A stretch of 12,086 bases of DNA from Alterinioella sp963975135 (lineage in GTDB: Bacteria > Pseudomonadota > Alphaproteobacteria > Rhodobacterales > Rhodobacteraceae), in NCBI GenBank assembly GCA_963975135.1, contig CAXBGQ010000069.1, positions 1 through 12,086 of the forward strand, given 5' to 3'. Made by a program: the position numbers and the translations under genes. Positions 1 through 5,917 of this stretch are shown in pieces. The notes under the pieces are model-generated. The model made no database searches. It was not told the origin of the DNA and worked only from the letters and a program-made list of their open reading frames with translations. Each line of letters starts with the position of its first letter. The first letter of the stretch is position 1.

Positions 1-359
1 GACAAAGGCGCACAGGCGCGTTCCAGCGCGAACCGCGCCTCGCAGGCGACATCGAAACTGACCGCATTCATGCTGAGCAGCAGGGTCGAGGTGGTGATCT
101 GCTGGCCATAGGCTTCCTCATAGGAGAGCCGGTTCACAAAGGCCCCGCCAAAGGCCCCGCGCTGCGTGCGGATCAGCGATTGCGCCGCCAGACGCTTGAG
201 CGCCTCGCGCACCGTGGGCCGCGACACCGCGAATTGTTCGGACATCTCTGCTTCGGAGGGCAGACGCTCATCGACGATCAGATCGCCCGAGACAATGGCA
301 TCGCGGATCGCCTTGGCAATCTGGGCAGAGAGGTCGGGGCTTTGCGGGTCAATTTTCAT
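1..359 (-). CDS. GntR/FCD-family transcriptional regulator, 3' part outside window
   Basis: Reading the minus strand from the ATG at 359-357 gives 119 residues with no stop before the window edge. Residues 10-75 form a winged helix-turn-helix of GntR type: LPSE at 33-36, the recognition helix SRPTVREALKRL at 46-57, and the wing around RTQRGAFGGAFV at 64-75. Residues after about 100 (EARFALERACA) match the start of an FCD ligand-binding domain, so the FadR/FCD subfamily is likely; the effector pocket lies outside the window. The start is fixed by an in-frame TGA (365-363) two codons upstream. No Shine-Dalgarno sequence precedes it. It is divergent from an operon containing dmdA and acuI, with a repeated GTC-N-GAC site between them, so I infer that it autoregulates and controls that operon. 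A GntR gene beside dmdA-acuI is, from memory, also found in Ruegeria pomeroyi. The ligand is unknown; a DMSP catabolite such as acryloyl-CoA or a related acyl-CoA is a guess. Confidence 0.9.
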   Translation of the reverse strand, partial: MKIDPQSPDLSAQIAKAIRDAIVSGDLIVDERLPSEAEMSEQFAVSRPTVREALKRLAAQSLIRTQRGAFGGAFVNRLSYEEAYGQQITTSTLLLSMNAVSFDVACEARFALERACAPL

Positions 360-390
360 TTGTCAGACATTTAAAAGTCTGACATTTAAA
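360..390 (+). promoter_or_regulatory. Candidate promoter of the DUF2182-acuI operon
   Basis: TTGTCA at 360-365 resembles a -35 box and TTTAAA at 385-390 a -10 box; the 19-nt spacing is longer than ideal. The operator repeat covers the spacer and the -10, which would let a bound regulator block transcription. The assignment is by eye and tentative, but some promoter must lie here because the next upstream gene points away. Confidence 0.3.
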
Positions 391-391
391 A
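361..391. promoter_or_regulatory. Tandem 15-bp repeat, probable GntR operator
   Basis: Two copies of GTC-N-GACATTTAAAA lie head to tail with no spacer, at 362-376 and 377-391. They differ only at the centre (A in the first, T in the second). Each copy carries a small palindrome, TGTCAGACA at 361-369 and GTCTGAC at 377-383. The two GTC/GAC boxes also form a longer inverted repeat (GTCAGAC, 8-bp AT-rich spacer, GTCTGAC). GntR/FCD regulators typically bind GT...AC palindromes, so this is a good candidate operator for the adjacent regulator. It sits between the two divergent starts and overlaps both predicted promoters, as expected for a repressor site. Binding is inferred, not shown. Confidence 0.75.
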
Positions 392-396
392 CGCAA
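369..396 (-). promoter_or_regulatory. Candidate promoter of the GntR gene
   Basis: On the minus strand TTGCGT (396-391) resembles a -35 box, followed 16 nt later by TTAAAT (374-369) as a -10 box. The expected start point would fall near 362-361, only a few bases before the ATG at 359. The transcript would then be leaderless or nearly so, which fits the absence of a ribosome-binding site. The -10 box lies inside the tandem operator repeat. The boxes were matched by eye to sigma-70 consensus. Confidence 0.35.
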
Positions 397-411
397 GGCT
401 TGAGTCGCGTG

Positions 412-416
412 GGAGG
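412..416 (+). promoter_or_regulatory. Ribosome-binding site deciding the DUF2182 start
   Basis: GGAGG ends 7 nt before the GTG at 424, an ideal spacing. The alternative ATG at 448 has no comparable site close upstream, so GTG 424 is preferred. Confidence 0.65.
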
Positions 417-423
417 GCTTGGC

Positions 424-1182
424 GTGATCGCAGCACGGATCAGATCCATGGGGGCACCGCATTGGCTGGCCTTGTTCGGGCTGATCCTTGGCGCATGGGT
501 GTTGCTTTATTTGGCCGCGGTCCCCGCAGATATGGGTGCCGGACATGGTGTTGGCACCGGGTTCTGGGCGCTTCACGGGGCTGTCACGCCGGATTTGGCG
601 GGCTATGTGCGTGTTGTCGCGATGTGGGCGCTGATGTCTGCGGCCATGATGGCCCCCACCGCCTTGCCCGCTTTTGCCACCTATGAGGATCTCGGCCATA
701 GCGGCGCGGCCGTGCGCTTCGCGCCGCTGTTGGCGGGCTACCTGGCGGTCTGGCTTGGCTTTTCGCTGATCGCGGGCGGGGTGCAAATCGCGCTGGTGTC
801 GGGCGGTTTGCTGAACGCCTTTGGCGACAGCCGGTCGACCGCGCTGTCGGCGTCGTTGCTGGCGGTTGCGGGTCTCTATCAGTTTTCGCCCGCCAAAGAG
901 GCCTGCCTGTCCAAATGCCGCGCGCCGCTGACCTTTTTCATGCAGCATTTCGACGAAGGCCCGTGGCGCAACGGGTTGCGGCTTGGCCTTGTCTGCCTGG
1001 GCTGCTGTTGGGCGCTGATGATGCTCGCCTTTGTCGGCGGCATGACGAACCTGGCCTTCATGGGGCTGGCAACGCTGATCATGGTGTTGGAAAAATTGCC
1101 CGAGATCGGACGCTGGCTGACGCGCCCGCTTGGGGCTTTGCTGATCGTGGCGGCAGTGGCTTTGGCCGCCGTCGGAATTTGA
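424..1182 (+). CDS. DUF2182 integral membrane protein (predicted metal-binding)
   Basis: The 252-residue product is strongly hydrophobic with about six membrane helices. It matches the DUF2182 family (COG5486, predicted metal-binding integral membrane protein): the hallmark MWALMSAAMMAP at 67-78, a segment with CLSKC at 161-165 before a conserved RAPLTFF, and the motif CLGCCWALMM at 201-210. Biochemical function is not established for the family. I start it at GTG 424 because of the GGAGG site; ATG 448 (8 residues shorter) is the alternative, and longer in-frame extension would run through the operator into the divergent gene. It heads the operon that ends with acuI, and is followed after 20 nt by a DUF1326 gene, a pairing often seen for these two families. 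The Met and Cys clusters could bind a soft metal such as copper; that is inference. Confidence 0.88.
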   Translation: MIAARIRSMGAPHWLALFGLILGAWVLLYLAAVPADMGAGHGVGTGFWALHGAVTPDLAGYVRVVAMWALMSAAMMAPTALPAFATYEDLGHSGAAVRFAPLLAGYLAVWLGFSLIAGGVQIALVSGGLLNAFGDSRSTALSASLLAVAGLYQFSPAKEACLSKCRAPLTFFMQHFDEGPWRNGLRLGLVCLGCCWALMMLAFVGGMTNLAFMGLATLIMVLEKLPEIGRWLTRPLGALLIVAAVALAAVGI

Positions 1183-1202
1183 GACTGAGGGAGTAACGCA
1201 AG

Positions 1203-1868
1203 ATGGCAACCAAGATCGACAACCGGCACCCCGCCGCCCCCAAATCCGGCCTCGGCACGGTGGAATGGGCCATCAAGGGGGAGCTTATCCTGAACTGCAA
1301 CTGCACCGTGTTTTGTCCCTGCGTGGTCAGCCTGGGCAAGCACCCGCCGACCGAGGGCCATTGCCAGACCTGGGGCGGCGTGCGCATCGATAGCGGCCAT
1401 TACGGCGATGTCGACCTGTCGGGGCTGAATATCGGCCTGCTCATTGAAATCCCGGGCATGATGGGGCGCGGCAACTGGAAGGTGGCGCTGTTCATCGATG
1501 AACGTGCCAGCGATGCGGCCTATAATGCGCTATGCGACATCTTCTCGGGCAAGGCCAAGGGCACCACGGGCCTCTTCAAGGTGCTGGTGGGCGAGATCAT
1601 CGGCGTCGAACGCCAGCCGGTCAGCTATGAAACCGAAGGCAAGACCCGCCACATCAAGGTCGGCCGCAAGATCGATGGCGTGGTGTTCCCCGTTGGCGGC
1701 AAGGATGCCGATGAGGATATCGTGATCAAGAACACGCAATACTGGATGGGCCCCGATATCACCGTGGCCACGGCGTCCAAGGGCAAGGTGCGCAGCCACG
1801 GCCGGGTCTGGGATTTTGACGGGCGCTCGGCCGAGATCTGCCAGATCGACTGGCACGGGCCAAAGTGA
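1203..1868 (+). CDS. DUF1326 domain-containing protein
   Basis: A 221-residue soluble protein of the DUF1326 family (COG5588). The family signature is near the N terminus: C32-N-C34-T-V-F-C38-P-C40, with another Cys at position 54 in GHCQTW. This C-x-C-x3-C-x-C cluster looks like a metal or thiol site, but no activity is known to me for the family. No signal peptide or membrane helix is visible, so it is probably cytoplasmic. GAGGGAG at 1187-1193 serves as ribosome-binding site, 9 nt before the ATG. It follows the DUF2182 gene by 20 nt and overlaps the start of the DinB-like gene by one base (TGATG at 1866-1870), so all three are almost certainly co-transcribed and the last two translationally coupled. 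Confidence 0.9.
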   Translation: MATKIDNRHPAAPKSGLGTVEWAIKGELILNCNCTVFCPCVVSLGKHPPTEGHCQTWGGVRIDSGHYGDVDLSGLNIGLLIEIPGMMGRGNWKVALFIDERASDAAYNALCDIFSGKAKGTTGLFKVLVGEIIGVERQPVSYETEGKTRHIKVGRKIDGVVFPVGGKDADEDIVIKNTQYWMGPDITVATASKGKVRSHGRVWDFDGRSAEICQIDWHGPK

Positions 1869-2374
1869 TGATCTCGCCCGAATATGTGCGGATCATGGCG
1901 CGCTATAACAGGTGGCAAAACAAGAGCTTGTATGGCGCGGCTGATGCGTTGAGAGACGCGGATCGGACGGCCGATCGTGGCGCGTTTTTCGGCTCGATCC
2001 ACGGCACGCTCGGCCATCTTCTGTGGGGCGACACGATCTGGATGAGCCGTTTTGACGGCTGGGACGCGCCCGGATGCGGTATCGCTGACAGTGCTCAGAT
2101 GGAGATCGACTGGACCGCGTTGAAAACCGCGCGCGCGCGCGCCGATGCGCGGATCTTGGAATGGGCCGAAAGGGTTGCGCCGGGTGATCTGGCCGGCGCG
2201 TTGACTTGGTATTCCGGTGCCATGGATCGAGAGATTACCAAGCCGCGTGCGCTGCTTGTCATGCAGCTTTTCAACCACCAGACGCATCATCGCGGCCAGG
2301 TTCATGCCATGCTGACCGCGGCGGGCGCGCGCCCTGACGATACCGATCTGCCCTTCATGCCGGAGGATGCCTGA
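1868..2374 (+). CDS. DinB-family four-helix-bundle protein
   Basis: A 168-residue protein of the DinB/YfiT-like superfamily. The family's metal-binding histidine pattern is visible: H50 in the segment HGTLGHLLWGDTIW (45-58), and H137 and H141 in LFNHQTHHRGQVHAML (134-149). Members are four-helix bundles binding Ni, Zn or Mn; several relatives are thiol S-transferases or maleylpyruvate isomerases using low-molecular-weight thiols, but many have no known activity. ATG 1868 is preferred over the GTG one codon upstream because it overlaps the preceding stop as TGATG. Its own stop overlaps the dmdA start in the same way. It is therefore locked between a DUF1326 gene and dmdA, which suggests a job linked to DMSP or methylthio metabolism. 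The substrate cannot be read from the sequence. Confidence 0.88.
   Translation: MISPEYVRIMARYNRWQNKSLYGAADALRDADRTADRGAFFGSIHGTLGHLLWGDTIWMSRFDGWDAPGCGIADSAQMEIDWTALKTARARADARILEWAERVAPGDLAGALTWYSGAMDREITKPRALLVMQLFNHQTHHRGQVHAMLTAAGARPDDTDLPFMPEDA
2362..2366 (+). promoter_or_regulatory. Ribosome-binding site of dmdA inside the DinB-like gene
   Basis: GGAGG lies in the last codons of the DinB-like gene, 7 nt before the dmdA ATG at 2374. With the TGATG overlap at 2372-2376 it fixes the dmdA start and implies translational coupling. Confidence 0.7.
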
Positions 2375-3477
2375 TGGCGCTGCTTTCGCCCTCGCGCCGC
2401 CTGCGCCGCACGCCGTTCTCGGAAGGTGTGGAGGCGGCGGGCGTCAAGGCCTATACCGTCTATAACCACATGCTGCTGCCGACCGTGTTCCGCTCGGTCG
2501 AGGAGGATTACCACCACCTCAAATCGGCGGTGCAGCTGTGGGATGTATCCTGCGAACGCCAGGTTGAGCTGCGCGGCCCCGATGCCGCCCGGCTGATGCA
2601 GATGCTGACGCCGCGCGATCTGCGCGGGATGCTGCCGGGGCAGTGTTTTTATGTCCCAATCGTCGATGAAACCGGTGGCATGTTGAACGATCCGGTGGCG
2701 GTGAAACTGACCGAGGATCGCTGGTGGATCTCGATTGCCGACAGCGATCTGCTCTACTGGGTCAAGGGCATCGCGCAGGGCTATCGGCTGGATGTGCTGG
2801 TCGATGAACCCGACGTGTCGCCGCTGGCGGTGCAGGGGCCGAAATCGGATGATCTGATGGCGCGGGTCTTTGGCGACGGCGTGCGCGATATCCGGTTTTT
2901 CCGCTTTGGCTGGTTCGCCTTTCAGGGCCGCGACATGGTGGTGGCGCGCTCGGGCTATTCGAAACAGGGCGGGTTCGAGATCTATGTCGAGGGCGGCGAT
3001 ATCGGCATGGCGTTGTGGAATGCTCTGATGGAGGCGGGGCGCGATCTGGATGTGCATGCCGGTTGCCCCAACCTGATCGAACGCATCGAGGGCGGGCTCT
3101 TGTCCTATGGCAATGACATGACCGACGACAACACGCCGCATGAATGCGGGCTTGGCCGGTTTTGCAACACCCATACGGCGATTGGCTGTATCGGGCGCGA
3201 TGCGTTGCTGCGCGTGGCGGCCGAAGGCCCGGTCAAGCAGATCCGGGCGCTTGAGATTTCGGGTGCGCCGGTGCCGGGCTGTGACCGGCTCTGGCCCGTG
3301 TCCGAGGCAGGCAAACCGGTGGGCCATGTCAGCTCCGCCGCGTGGTCGCCCGATTTCAACACCAATGTGGCCATCGGCATGGTGCGGATGACACATTGGG
3401 ACGCGGGAACCGAGGTTATGGTGGAAACACCCGATGGCGCGCGCCCTGCCGTCGTGCGCGAGAAATTCTGGATCTGA
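2374..3477 (+). CDS. dmdA: Dimethylsulfoniopropionate demethylase DmdA
   Basis: A 367-residue protein of the GcvT/aminomethyltransferase fold. DmdA moves a methyl group from DMSP to tetrahydrofolate, giving methylmercaptopropionate and 5-methyl-THF, the first step of the demethylation route that ends in methanethiol. It resembles Ruegeria DmdA throughout as I remember that protein: RRTPFSEGVEAAGVK near residue 11, YTVYNHMLLPT at 27-37, GGMLNDPVAV at 101-110 (where GcvT has a catalytic Asp pair, here Asn-Asp), YSKQGGFEIYVE at 195-206, LLSYGNDMT in the middle, and VETPDG...REKFWI at the end. Length matches the family. The start is set by GGAGG and a TGATG overlap with the DinB-like gene. The immediate downstream neighbour is acuI, the classic roseobacter arrangement. 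Another GcvT-like methyltransferase is possible in principle, but context and sequence favour DmdA. dmdB, dmdC and dmdD are not in the window. Confidence 0.95.
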   Translation: MALLSPSRRLRRTPFSEGVEAAGVKAYTVYNHMLLPTVFRSVEEDYHHLKSAVQLWDVSCERQVELRGPDAARLMQMLTPRDLRGMLPGQCFYVPIVDETGGMLNDPVAVKLTEDRWWISIADSDLLYWVKGIAQGYRLDVLVDEPDVSPLAVQGPKSDDLMARVFGDGVRDIRFFRFGWFAFQGRDMVVARSGYSKQGGFEIYVEGGDIGMALWNALMEAGRDLDVHAGCPNLIERIEGGLLSYGNDMTDDNTPHECGLGRFCNTHTAIGCIGRDALLRVAAEGPVKQIRALEISGAPVPGCDRLWPVSEAGKPVGHVSSAAWSPDFNTNVAIGMVRMTHWDAGTEVMVETPDGARPAVVREKFWI

Positions 3478-3482
3478 AGGAG
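3477..3482 (+). promoter_or_regulatory. Ribosome-binding site deciding the acuI start
   Basis: AAGGAG overlaps the last base of the dmdA stop and lies 7 nt before ATG 3490. It supports that ATG over the GTG at 3487. Confidence 0.65.
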
Positions 3483-3489
3483 AGATGTG

Positions 3490-4476
3490 ATGAAAGCACT
3501 GGTCGTGCGCAAGGAAGGCGATGAAAAACCCGTCGCCGCAGTAGAAGACATCAGCGAGGATATGCTGCCCGAGGCGGAAGTGACCGTCGCGGTCGAGTAT
3601 TCGACGGTGAACTACAAGGACGGGCTCTGCATCGGGCCGGGCGGCGGGCTGGTGCGCAAATACCCGCATATTCCGGGCATTGATTTTGCCGGAACGATCG
3701 AGGCCTCCGATGATGCCCGCTACAAGCCCGGCGACAAGGTGGTGCTAACCGGCTGGCGCGTCGGCGAGGCGCATTGGGGTGGCTATTCCCAAAAGGCGCG
3801 GGTGCGCGCCGATTGGCTGGTGCCGTTGCCCGAGGGCCTGACGACGCGGCAGGCGATGGCGGTGGGCACCGCCGGATTTACCGCGATGCTGGCGGTTATG
3901 GCACTTGAAGATCACGGGCTAACCCCCGGACATGGTGAGGTTTTGGTGACCGGTGCTGCGGGCGGCGTCGGGTCGGTGGCAACCGCGATCCTTGCCGCGC
4001 GCGGCTATGATGTGGCCGGTGTCACGGGGCGGCCCGAACAGGCGGAATATCTGAAATCGCTCGGGGCCACGCGGATCGTGGCGCGTGAAGAGATCAACGA
4101 GACCACCAAGCGCCCGCTGGAGGCCGAGACCTGGACCGGATGCGTCGATGCGGTGGGCGGGCCCATGCTGGCGCGCGTGTTGGGGCAGATGAAATACGGT
4201 GCCTCGGTCGCCGCCGTGGGCCTTGCAGGCGGGGCAAACCTGCCTGCCACGGTCATTCCCTTCCTGCTGCGCGGCGTGAACCTTCTGGGCATCGATTCTG
4301 TCATGCAGCCCTATGACAATCGGGTCCGGGCCTGGGACCGGATCGCCGCCGATTTGCCGATGGACAAGCTTGAGGCGATGGTGACGCCCGCCACCCTGGC
4401 CGATCTGCCCGACCTTGGCCGCGCCATCCTGAAAGGTCAGGTCAAGGGCCGCGTCGTGGTCGATGTGAACGCCTGA
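3490..4476 (+). CDS. acuI: NADPH-dependent acryloyl-CoA reductase AcuI
   Basis: A 328-residue medium-chain dehydrogenase/reductase of the YhdH/AcuI group. AcuI reduces acryloyl-CoA to propionyl-CoA in the cytoplasm and removes a reactive intermediate formed from DMSP, acrylate or 3-hydroxypropionate. Visible features are the quinone-reductase-like N-terminal fold with STVNYKDGL at 38-46 and PHIPGIDFAGTIE at 59-71, the nucleotide-binding loop GAAGGVGS at 155-162, a TGR segment suited to NADPH, and a VKGRVVVDV C terminus. No zinc-binding cysteine cluster is seen, as expected. It starts 12 nt after dmdA with a strong ribosome-binding site, so it belongs to the same operon. A terminator follows 14 nt after its stop. 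Linked dmdA-acuI is well known in roseobacters and supports the assignment. Confidence 0.94.
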   Translation: MKALVVRKEGDEKPVAAVEDISEDMLPEAEVTVAVEYSTVNYKDGLCIGPGGGLVRKYPHIPGIDFAGTIEASDDARYKPGDKVVLTGWRVGEAHWGGYSQKARVRADWLVPLPEGLTTRQAMAVGTAGFTAMLAVMALEDHGLTPGHGEVLVTGAAGGVGSVATAILAARGYDVAGVTGRPEQAEYLKSLGATRIVAREEINETTKRPLEAETWTGCVDAVGGPMLARVLGQMKYGASVAAVGLAGGANLPATVIPFLLRGVNLLGIDSVMQPYDNRVRAWDRIAADLPMDKLEAMVTPATLADLPDLGRAILKGQVKGRVVVDVNA

Positions 4477-4489
4477 AACCCTGATCTTG

Positions 4490-4522
4490 ACCCGGCCTTT
4501 GGCATCGCTTAGGCCGGGTTTT
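4490..4522 (+). terminator. Rho-independent terminator after acuI
   Basis: ACCCGGCCT (4490-4498) pairs perfectly with AGGCCGGGT (4511-4519) around a 12-nt loop, and the descending arm runs into TTTT (4519-4522). This is a strong GC stem with a short U tract, 14 nt after the acuI stop, and it marks the end of the dmdA-acuI operon. Confidence 0.85.
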
Positions 4523-4651
4523 GTCCGTGCAGACGGGCTGCCGTTGAACCAGATCGCGTTTGTCGGCTCGGCTGGAAGACCTGCCAGGTTGGGGAAACCC
4601 CGTCCTGCGGGCCCCCATTCCCGAGATGGCATGATGAAAGGTTCAATACTG
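4523..4651 (+). other. Short leader with small hairpins upstream of the aminotransferase
   Basis: After the terminator, 129 bases precede the ATG at 4652. They contain several local inverted repeats: ACGG-GCTG-CCGT (4533-4544), ACCTGCCAGGT (4579-4589) and GGGG-AAA-CCCC (4591-4601), plus GACGGG (4532-4537) complementary to CCCGTC (4599-4604). A promoter for the next gene should lie here, but I find no convincing -35/-10 pair. I do not recognise a known riboswitch class; GC-rich DNA yields such short stems by chance. Confidence 0.3.
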
Positions 4652-5875
4652 ATGACCCAACTCGACATTGATTACGTGCGCGCGCAGTTTCCTGCTTTTG
4701 CGGAGCCGTCGCTGCAAGGCCAGGCGTTCTTTGAGAATGCAGGCGGCAGCTATACCTGCGCCCCGGTGATCGACCGGCTGACGCGGTTTTACCATCAGCG
4801 CAAGGTTCAACCCTATTCCGCCTATGAGGCCAGCCGCCTGGCGGGCGCGGAAATGGATGAGGCGCGCAGCCGTCTGGCCGCGATGCTGGGGGTGGACACC
4901 GATGAGCTGAGCTTTGGGCCCTCGACAACGCAGAATACCTATGTTCTGGCGCAGGCCTTTCGTCAGCATCTGACGCCGGGCGACGCGATTATCGTGACAA
5001 ATCAGGATCATGAGGCCAATGCGGGGCCGTGGCGGCGGTTGGCCGGTGACGGGATCGAGATCCGCGAATGGCGGATGGACCCGGATACCGGCCATCTGGA
5101 CCCCGCCGATCTGGAGGGTTTGCTGGACGACAAGGTGCGGCTGGTTTGTTTCCCGCATTGCTCGAACGTGGTGGGCGAGATCAATGATGTCGCCGCCATC
5201 TGCGCCGTGGCGCGCGCGGCCGGGGCCTGGACCTGCGTCGATGGCGTGTCCTATGCGCCGCACGGGTTTGCCGATGTCGGTGCCCTGGGGGCCGATATCT
5301 ACCTCTTCTCTGCCTACAAGACCTATGGCCCGCATCAGGGCCTGATGGTGATCCGGCGTGACCTTGGCATGACGCTGCCCAATCAGGGGCATTTCTTCAA
5401 CGCAGACAGCCTTTACAAACGCTTCACGCCCGCAGGCCCCGATCATGCGCAGATCGCCGCCAGCGCCGGCATGGCCGATTATATCGAGGCGCTCTCGGCA
5501 CATCATGGCGGGCCTGCAACGGGGCCGGGCGCGGCGCGGTTTGCCCATGATCTGATGCGCGGGGCGGAAGTGGCTTTGCTGACACCGTTGCTGGAGTATC
5601 TTTCCTCAAAGAACTCCGTCCGTCTGATCGGCGGTGCGGCAGTTGAAAACCGCGCACCCACGGTTGCCATGGCGTTGAAAAGCCCAGGCGAGGAGGTCGC
5701 CGCAAGGCTCGCGCCGCTCGGCATCATGGCCGGCGGCGGTGATTTCTACGCGGTGCGCGCCCTTGGGGCCGTTGGCATAAATCCCGATCATGGCGTTTTG
5801 CGGGTGAGCTTTACGCATTACACGCACCCCGATGAGATCAGCAAACTGATGCGCGCGCTGGATCAGGTGTTGTAG
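4652..5875 (+). CDS. Class V PLP-dependent aminotransferase, cysteine-desulfurase-like
   Basis: A 407-residue fold-type I PLP enzyme of aminotransferase class V, resembling the cysteine-desulfurase-like VC1184-type subfamily. Key residues: H120 (NQDHEAN) positioned to stack on the cofactor, D197 (CVDGVSYAPH) for the pyridine nitrogen, and K223 (FSAYKTYGP) as the Schiff-base lysine. The motif HCSNVVGEIND is typical. No cysteine occurs after K223, so the catalytic loop Cys of NifS/SufS-type desulfurases is absent; the equivalent area reads GIMAGGGDFYA. Classical desulfurase activity is therefore doubtful, and the substrate is unknown. I use ATG 4652 (MTQLDIDYVRAQFPAF), the usual beginning of relatives, with a weak AAAGG at 4637-4641; ATGs at 4631 and 4634 are in frame and would add 7 or 6 residues. 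It stands after a terminator, so it is separate from the DMSP operon. Photolyase follows 42 nt later. Confidence 0.85.
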   Translation: MTQLDIDYVRAQFPAFAEPSLQGQAFFENAGGSYTCAPVIDRLTRFYHQRKVQPYSAYEASRLAGAEMDEARSRLAAMLGVDTDELSFGPSTTQNTYVLAQAFRQHLTPGDAIIVTNQDHEANAGPWRRLAGDGIEIREWRMDPDTGHLDPADLEGLLDDKVRLVCFPHCSNVVGEINDVAAICAVARAAGAWTCVDGVSYAPHGFADVGALGADIYLFSAYKTYGPHQGLMVIRRDLGMTLPNQGHFFNADSLYKRFTPAGPDHAQIAASAGMADYIEALSAHHGGPATGPGAARFAHDLMRGAEVALLTPLLEYLSSKNSVRLIGGAAVENRAPTVAMALKSPGEEVAARLAPLGIMAGGGDFYAVRALGAVGINPDHGVLRVSFTHYTHPDEISKLMRALDQVL

Positions 5876-5917
5876 CGGCGCTTGACGCCACCCGATCCGG
5901 GGCTAGCCTGCCGTGCC

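Noticed and set aside
166..423. N-terminal extension of the DUF2182 gene back to 166
   Set aside because: It would run through the operator and antisense to the GntR coding region, its residues lack membrane character, and GGAGG at 412-416 points to GTG 424.
1865..1867. GTG as the start of the DinB-like gene
   Set aside because: ATG 1868 is one codon later and forms the TGATG overlap typical of coupled genes.
2128..2142. Alternating CG run of 15 bases, possible Z-DNA
   Set aside because: It lies within the DinB-like coding sequence and is explained by Arg/Ala codons in GC-rich DNA.
2302..3669. Long minus-strand open frame opposite dmdA (455 codons)
   Set aside because: It is a shadow of a clear dmdA gene in GC-rich DNA; the translation is rich in His, Arg and Gln with no recognisable domain.
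5847..5917. Sigma-E type promoter before the photolyase, as for Rhodobacter phrA
   Set aside because: A TGATGC-like box is present but no matching -10 element at the right spacing was found.
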